This document shows positions 10,516-32,129 of a DNA stretch of 32,129 nt, piece by piece. The stretch lies in contig SSNU01000053.1 in assembly GCA_012064415.1 (NCBI GenBank), positions 211,703 through 243,831 of the forward strand. Direction: 5' to 3'. Numbering within the stretch: the first letter of the stretch is position 1; every line of letters starts with the position of its first letter. The position numbers and the translations under genes were made by a program. This stretch comes from Gyrodactylus bullatarudis. Its lineage: Eukaryota; Platyhelminthes; Monogenea; Gyrodactylidea; Gyrodactylidae. The notes under the pieces are model-generated. The model was not told where the DNA came from. It made no database searches and saw nothing but the letters and a program-made list of their open reading frames with translations.

Positions 10516-11567
10516 TAAAATGTCTCCAAATTTTTCCAAAAAATAATTTACGCAGGATTATTTTTAGAGCATCACTTTTCCTCAAAAAGCTAGCAAAATC
10601 ATATTACTTACTCAAAATTTTGGAAATGAACCAGATCGGAGCATTTTATTCATGCGAAAGTCTTTGCTTGAAATTCAGTCGGAAATTTTCTGAAAGTTAA
10701 ATTTAATGTTCAAGTAAACTGAGATTTGAATTATAATACAAAAGCATTTTGAAATATAGATTCAAGTTTATCTATAAATCTTGAACACATTTCTGAAAGT
10801 TTAAAAAAAGCTTTGTCAATCCAAACAGAATTCTAAATGGGCCAATTTATCTGATAATTTATCAACTATTCTTAGGTACTTCTTGTGAGGGTATGAAGAA
10901 TTTGGTAGAAGTAAATTCTATACTAAAAAGGCTCGGCAATACTTTCCAAACTATTTTATTTTACTCTGTGGCCAAAACGATGTGCAAATGCTCAATGGAA
11001 TACTATGATGATTAAATTCTATCAAAATTTCTTATCGATATTTCTAAAAATATTATCATCATATCATGAATTGAAACGAAGCATTTCTCTTCTTAAAACT
11101 TTTTTTTAATAATATGAAATGGCACAGAAGAGTTCCACTTTTCCCCTGATTCCAATCAGGATCAAAATAAAGATCATCTTTTAGGCCAAGTCAAAACTTG
11201 AGTCTCAATGCCTTAGTATCTTTGTTCTTTTGAGTTTGAAGTTTTTCTAGTTGAAAGATAATTTTTAATAACTATTTAAATTCATTTTCCGTTATAAAAG
11301 AAATTTTATGGGCAAAACTTTGTCTCCTGTAATATCACTTATGATGTCCCAACAGATTTTTTTTTCAATATTTTATTAGATCGGTTGGTTCTTGATTCCT
11401 TACATTCCTGATTCTTTATATTCAAATAATTTGTTCTGGCTGGACGGTCTTTAGAGTTACATTTTATTAATAAGTCTGTTTCTCAAAAATAGTGAATTCA
11501 TTATGAATCTGAAAGGGGTCAAAAATATGTAAATGTGGAGACAAAGAATTATATATATTGTACATTT
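10516..11567. other. AT-rich intergenic sequence
   Basis: No gene, RNA or in-window repeat recognised. A minus-strand AATAAA near 11462-11468 could serve the possible gene at 11568-12306. Confidence 0.35.
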
Positions 11568-12306
11568 ATACATGTTTAATTGCAATATAGCTGATGACAG
11601 AAGCTTTTCCATCCTTCTCAGGAATATCCTCCCATTGCGCTCCAGATTCCAACTCGTTCTGAAGAATATCCTATCATCCTGCATCAAATCTACCTGTGCC
11701 TTCCTCGCCAAACTTTTCCCAGACAATCATAATTTTTTTGAAATTTTTCTTATGAAAATCAGATTCTATTTTTATTTTATATGTATCAATAAATAAATTT
11801 CTATTACAAAAATAGTATTTTATCGGAAATTTACTACTTTTTCTCATGTATACTTGATCGCATTGAGTTAAATAATTAGACAAAAGTTTAAAGTGAGAGT
11901 TACCTTGACCCCCATATACAGTACAACCTGTGGAAAATTTATTCATTTATTCGCTTACTTCCTAATCTAGAAAAATAAGGAAATTCTACAGATCTTAACT
12001 CAGGAATCCTAGATAGCAATAGTTCATCGAATTCCAAATCAAATACAAAAATTTTATCATTGAAATTAAGATTAACCAGAAGCCTGGATGAGAATCAAGA
12101 GAAATGAAAGCCAATGAAAAGAGCACATAATAATTTGAGCATTTCTATACATTTTTATCACAACTTGGTTGTGATTGGTTGATTATTTTCAGTCTTTTGA
12201 GTATAAATTGGAATGTCAGGGAAATGAGGAAACAAAAATCTTTTATGAGGAGTACAAGAATTTTTCCGATTTTCAATTGTGTCAATGATCAACTGTTTTG
12301 ATAAAA
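11568..12306 (-). CDS. Possible spliced gene or gene fragment, function unknown
   Basis: Downstream of the unknown helical gene, on the same strand, three open stretches join in phase: 12306-12165, 12083-11959 and 11927 to about 11680. The second intron is 31 nt with donor GTAAGC and acceptor TTCCACAG, the same style as confirmed introns here; the first (81 nt) has a weaker GTTGTG donor. The middle exon reads KIFVFDLEFDELLLSRIPEL and the third contains MIVWEKFGEEGTG. After two in-frame stops the same frame reopens at about 11655-11568 with QWEDIPEKDGKASVISYI, so a further intron or decay must lie between. I see no ATG-containing first exon. Splice-phase agreement is the main support. It could be a real small gene, a pseudogene, or chance open frames. 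Confidence 0.35.
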
Positions 12307-12408
12307 CTAAAGTAGAAATTATTTATCAGCAGTTGAACCATTGTCATATTGACTTTGATTTTACTGCAGTCTTGTTAAAGATAAAGATTAGTGAGTTGAT
12401 AAAACGAA

Positions 12409-12414
12409 TTTATT
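12409..12414 (-). terminator. Candidate polyadenylation signal of the unknown minus-strand gene
   Basis: An AATAAA on the minus strand sits 13 nt after the TGA at 12428-12430, the stop of the 492-residue model. A second AATAAA lies inside the last exon of that model, so the 448-residue form could also be polyadenylated. Confidence 0.4.
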
Positions 12415-12427
12415 AATTTAGATATGA

Positions 12428-14042
12428 TCATAATACAGAGCTTGATTCAAAATTGAAACTCTTGTTATTTTTCAAAAAGTTTTTCATCTTTGAGGATTTG
12501 CAGGCATCAGATTCTTGCTGTTTCAGATAGTTCAAGAGATTCAAAAGAAATTTCTTTATTAATAATCCTAGAAAGTATTAGTAATTTTTATTCACCTTTT
12601 TCCCACATGTGCTCAGCTTCTAGCCAGCTATGCATTTTTGTTGATAGGTCATCGATTTTCTCGAAATCCTCTACAAATTTATCAAATCCTATTTCGTTAA
12701 GCAATTCAATCGAATTGTTCATCAGCAAAAGACCATCGGTGCCACGATAATTAAGCATCAATCCACATTTGGAAGGATTTATACTTTCAAACAACTCAAC
12801 TGTTACTCGTGTGAGGAAACTTGAAAATCTTTGCATTTTAATACTTTTTCTAACAAAATTGTCGAGAATTCTGTTCAAATCTGTCAAATCTTTAAGGAAT
12901 TTATAGAAAATTGCAAGATTTTCTGTGATTTTAAGATCAATTGAATTTTCAATAAAATCCCTAAAATATAATAGAAATAATCATGGGAAAAAACTTACAT
13001 GGAATTTTGTATAAAATAAATTATTATTTCAGAATATTTCTTCTCAAAGTCACTTTTAAGTAATCCTAATGATGAATCATTAGATTTAGTGAGCAGATTG
13101 AATATAATCCATGAGAAATGCAGAGAAAATATATGTAAAGTTGTTGAGTTCATTTGAGTGCTCTCACTTTTGACGAGTAGCAAATATTCATAAATGTGCA
13201 TGTTGAAACTACTATCAATTTGATGCCATAAACTAACGATTTGATCATCCGAGAGCTTTGTCAGAACACCATCATAGTCCTAAAAATTTTAAACAATAAA
13301 TTAGAAATATTTTTTATCAACTCACCTCATTTATTTGACTTTTTACTAATTCATCAACAATGTTTACACCAATAGTAGTCAAGCTTTCTATTTTTGACAA
13401 CCAAGATGAATTATTCTTCTCGTAAGGGATGAGAGATCGTACTTCCGAGGTAACGAAGATAACTAAAGTCTTGAAGAACTGAGAGGTGAATGGATGAGTT
13501 TCAGAAACCCAATTCTGAAGGGTAATAATGCATTTAAGAAGGTTGGTTAGCAAGTCACTACCATAAATGATGTTTCTAGTCGCTATAAATTTTTGAATAA
13601 GATTAGTGACTGGCTGCCAATCTTCCGGATAATGAGGGAGAAGAATTATTTTCGCATTCAGTGAAATGAAATCAAAAACCATAGAGTAACTTTGAATGTC
13701 ACTAAAAGAAATTTGATCAAGTAAAGAAATGAGATCGTTGAAAAGTTTTGAAAGAATAACACTCAGATGAAATTCTCTTTGTTTCACATTTTCCATTAAT
13801 AAATTAATAATTTTCAATAGATAAATATTACTGATATCTGCTTTAATCTGAATATGAACCTTTTCAATGAAATTAGTTAGAGCAGGTACAAACTGTTCTA
13901 TCTTTGAAATTAAAATATCCAAAAGCTGGTCAACGGAGCCATGATCAATTGACTCTTCAGGATTTCTAAAATAAATCAGTTTCAGTTACTTGTAGACAGT
14001 TTTCTCGAGAAGAGCTTGTATTAATTCAGTTTTACTTTCCAT
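12428..14042 (-). CDS. Uncharacterised, probably all-helical protein (spliced, about 492 aa)
   Basis: I do not recognise the family. Exons on the minus strand: 14042-13990, 13965-13326, 13279-12999, 12960-12596 and 12567-12428; the introns are 24, 46, 38 and 28 nt, all GT-AG with compatible phases. The sum is 1,479 nt, i.e. 492 residues and a stop. The protein starts MESKTELIQALLEKTVYKNP and is rich in Leu, Ile, Lys, Glu and Ser in amphipathic heptad-like runs, with few Cys, no signal peptide and no obvious membrane span, which suggests a helical-repeat or scaffold protein. The last intron is optional: without it the frame ends at 12588 after MWEKGE, giving 448 residues. With it, 46 further open codons follow and an AATAAA lies at 12409-12414. 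Its start codon is 119 bp from the PKA start on the opposite strand. Gene existence is well supported; function and exact 3' end are not. Confidence 0.85.
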
Positions 14043-14161
14043 TTGTAAAAGTGAACATTCAAAACATATTAGATTTCATTATTGGTTCAACGTTTTGTTT
14101 AATCCAACCTAAAATTACAATTTTGAAAAAAGTACAATTTCAAAATTCATGATAAATAAGA
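14043..14161. promoter_or_regulatory. Divergent intergenic region between two start codons
   Basis: Only 119 bp separate the ATG of the minus-strand unknown gene from the ATG of the PKA catalytic gene. Both 5' UTRs and both promoters must fit here unless there are upstream noncoding exons, so a shared bidirectional promoter is likely by inference. No clear TATA box or known operator is visible in the AT-rich sequence. Confidence 0.5.
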
Positions 14162-31648
<17,487 letters not shown>

Positions 31649-31788
31649 TGAGATAAACTACTGAGAAATATATATAAAAAAAATGTTTTGGAGAAAAATT
31701 AATATTTAATAATGATCAGTCAATTGGAATTTTTAAATTTGTATTATGATCTGTGAATTGAGGATCTAAGAAATAGAATTAAGAATGT

Positions 31789-31808
31789 AATAAAGAATGT
31801 AAAATAAA
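31789..31808 (+). terminator. Candidate polyadenylation signals of the PKA gene
   Basis: Two AATAAA hexamers lie at 31789-31794 and 31803-31808, about 140-160 nt beyond the TAA stop. They are the first canonical hexamers I see after the stop, in an AT-rich 3' UTR. AATAAA arises often by chance at this base composition. Confidence 0.45.
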
Positions 31809-32129
31809 AATTATTTACTAGGAGCCAGGTTATGAAATGAAGTCATTTGTAACGAGAAGAGTAAGGGCGTATATTTCATTTCTCAAAGATCGAAATGGTC
31901 AGGATATCATAAAGCGACAAATTTCTCCATGATGTTCCTCTTCATGATAAGGTAACTATATTTCATGTCAAAAAGCTGGAAGCTCCTTCAATGAGCAGGA
32001 AGGTCTGGATTCTAGTGATAACGCAATGAGAATTCATTGTGCGGCAATTCGAAAAATTCACGATTTACGAAAACTTGAGTGACATAATAGCGTGGCATTT
32101 TCGACATGAGCTTCGATACAAAATAATGC
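31809..32129. other. Less AT-rich window edge with coding-like frames
   Basis: After TTTACTAG the plus strand opens with EPGYEMKSFVTRRVRAYISF and LKDRNGQDIIKRQ. Other plus frames follow: SDKFLHDVPLHDKVTIFHVK and then SFNEQEGLDSSDNAMRIHCA. The minus strand from about 32108 reads MSKMPRYYVTQVFVNREFFE. The change in base composition suggests the start or end of a neighbouring gene, but strand and frame cannot be fixed from the part present. Confidence 0.3.

Overview
This is nuclear DNA from a eukaryote, most likely a small invertebrate. It is strongly AT-rich (about 70 percent by eye). Its one recognisable cellular gene is a metazoan-type protein kinase A catalytic subunit split by spliceosomal introns. 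There is no bacterial gene packing. Several confident introns are only 23 to 38 nt long. Lineages known for such introns (dicyemids, orthonectids, some flatworms) come to mind, but the window cannot settle the taxon.

Layout. Positions 1 to about 11,400 are dominated by repeats and decayed mobile DNA: a 289-bp-arm inverted repeat (1201-1928), a short TIR element with a Cys-rich ORF (3843-4322), a 1.8-kb foldback element with 714-bp arms (6600-8434), and a broken Penelope-like retroelement (about 9525-10400, minus strand). Several short open frames lie between them and I can support them only weakly. Positions about 11,570-14,880 are gene-dense: a possible gene fragment (11568-12306, minus), a well-supported four- or five-exon gene of unknown function (12428-14042, minus), and, head to head with it across 119 bp, the PKA catalytic gene (14162-31648, plus).

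The PKA gene has eight coding exons by my reading and encodes 350 residues. Every catalytic landmark is present at mammalian PKA numbering. Six of its seven introns are 23, 33, 540, 28, 52 and 15,758 nt as listed in the entry, with one further phase check at each junction; the 15.8-kb intron separates the activation segment from the rest of the C-lobe. That intron holds two perfect or near-perfect hairpins (27161-27432; 29221-29794), a degenerate antisense coding frame (27726-28247), and long AT-rich stretches with no recognisable genes.

How the parts relate: the two solid genes probably share a bidirectional promoter. The repeats and foldback elements explain why gene spacing and one intron are so large while the other introns are minimal. 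Random open frames of 40 to 60 codons are expected in sequence this AT-rich, so short ORFs are given low confidence unless splice phase, protein-family similarity or repeat context supports them.
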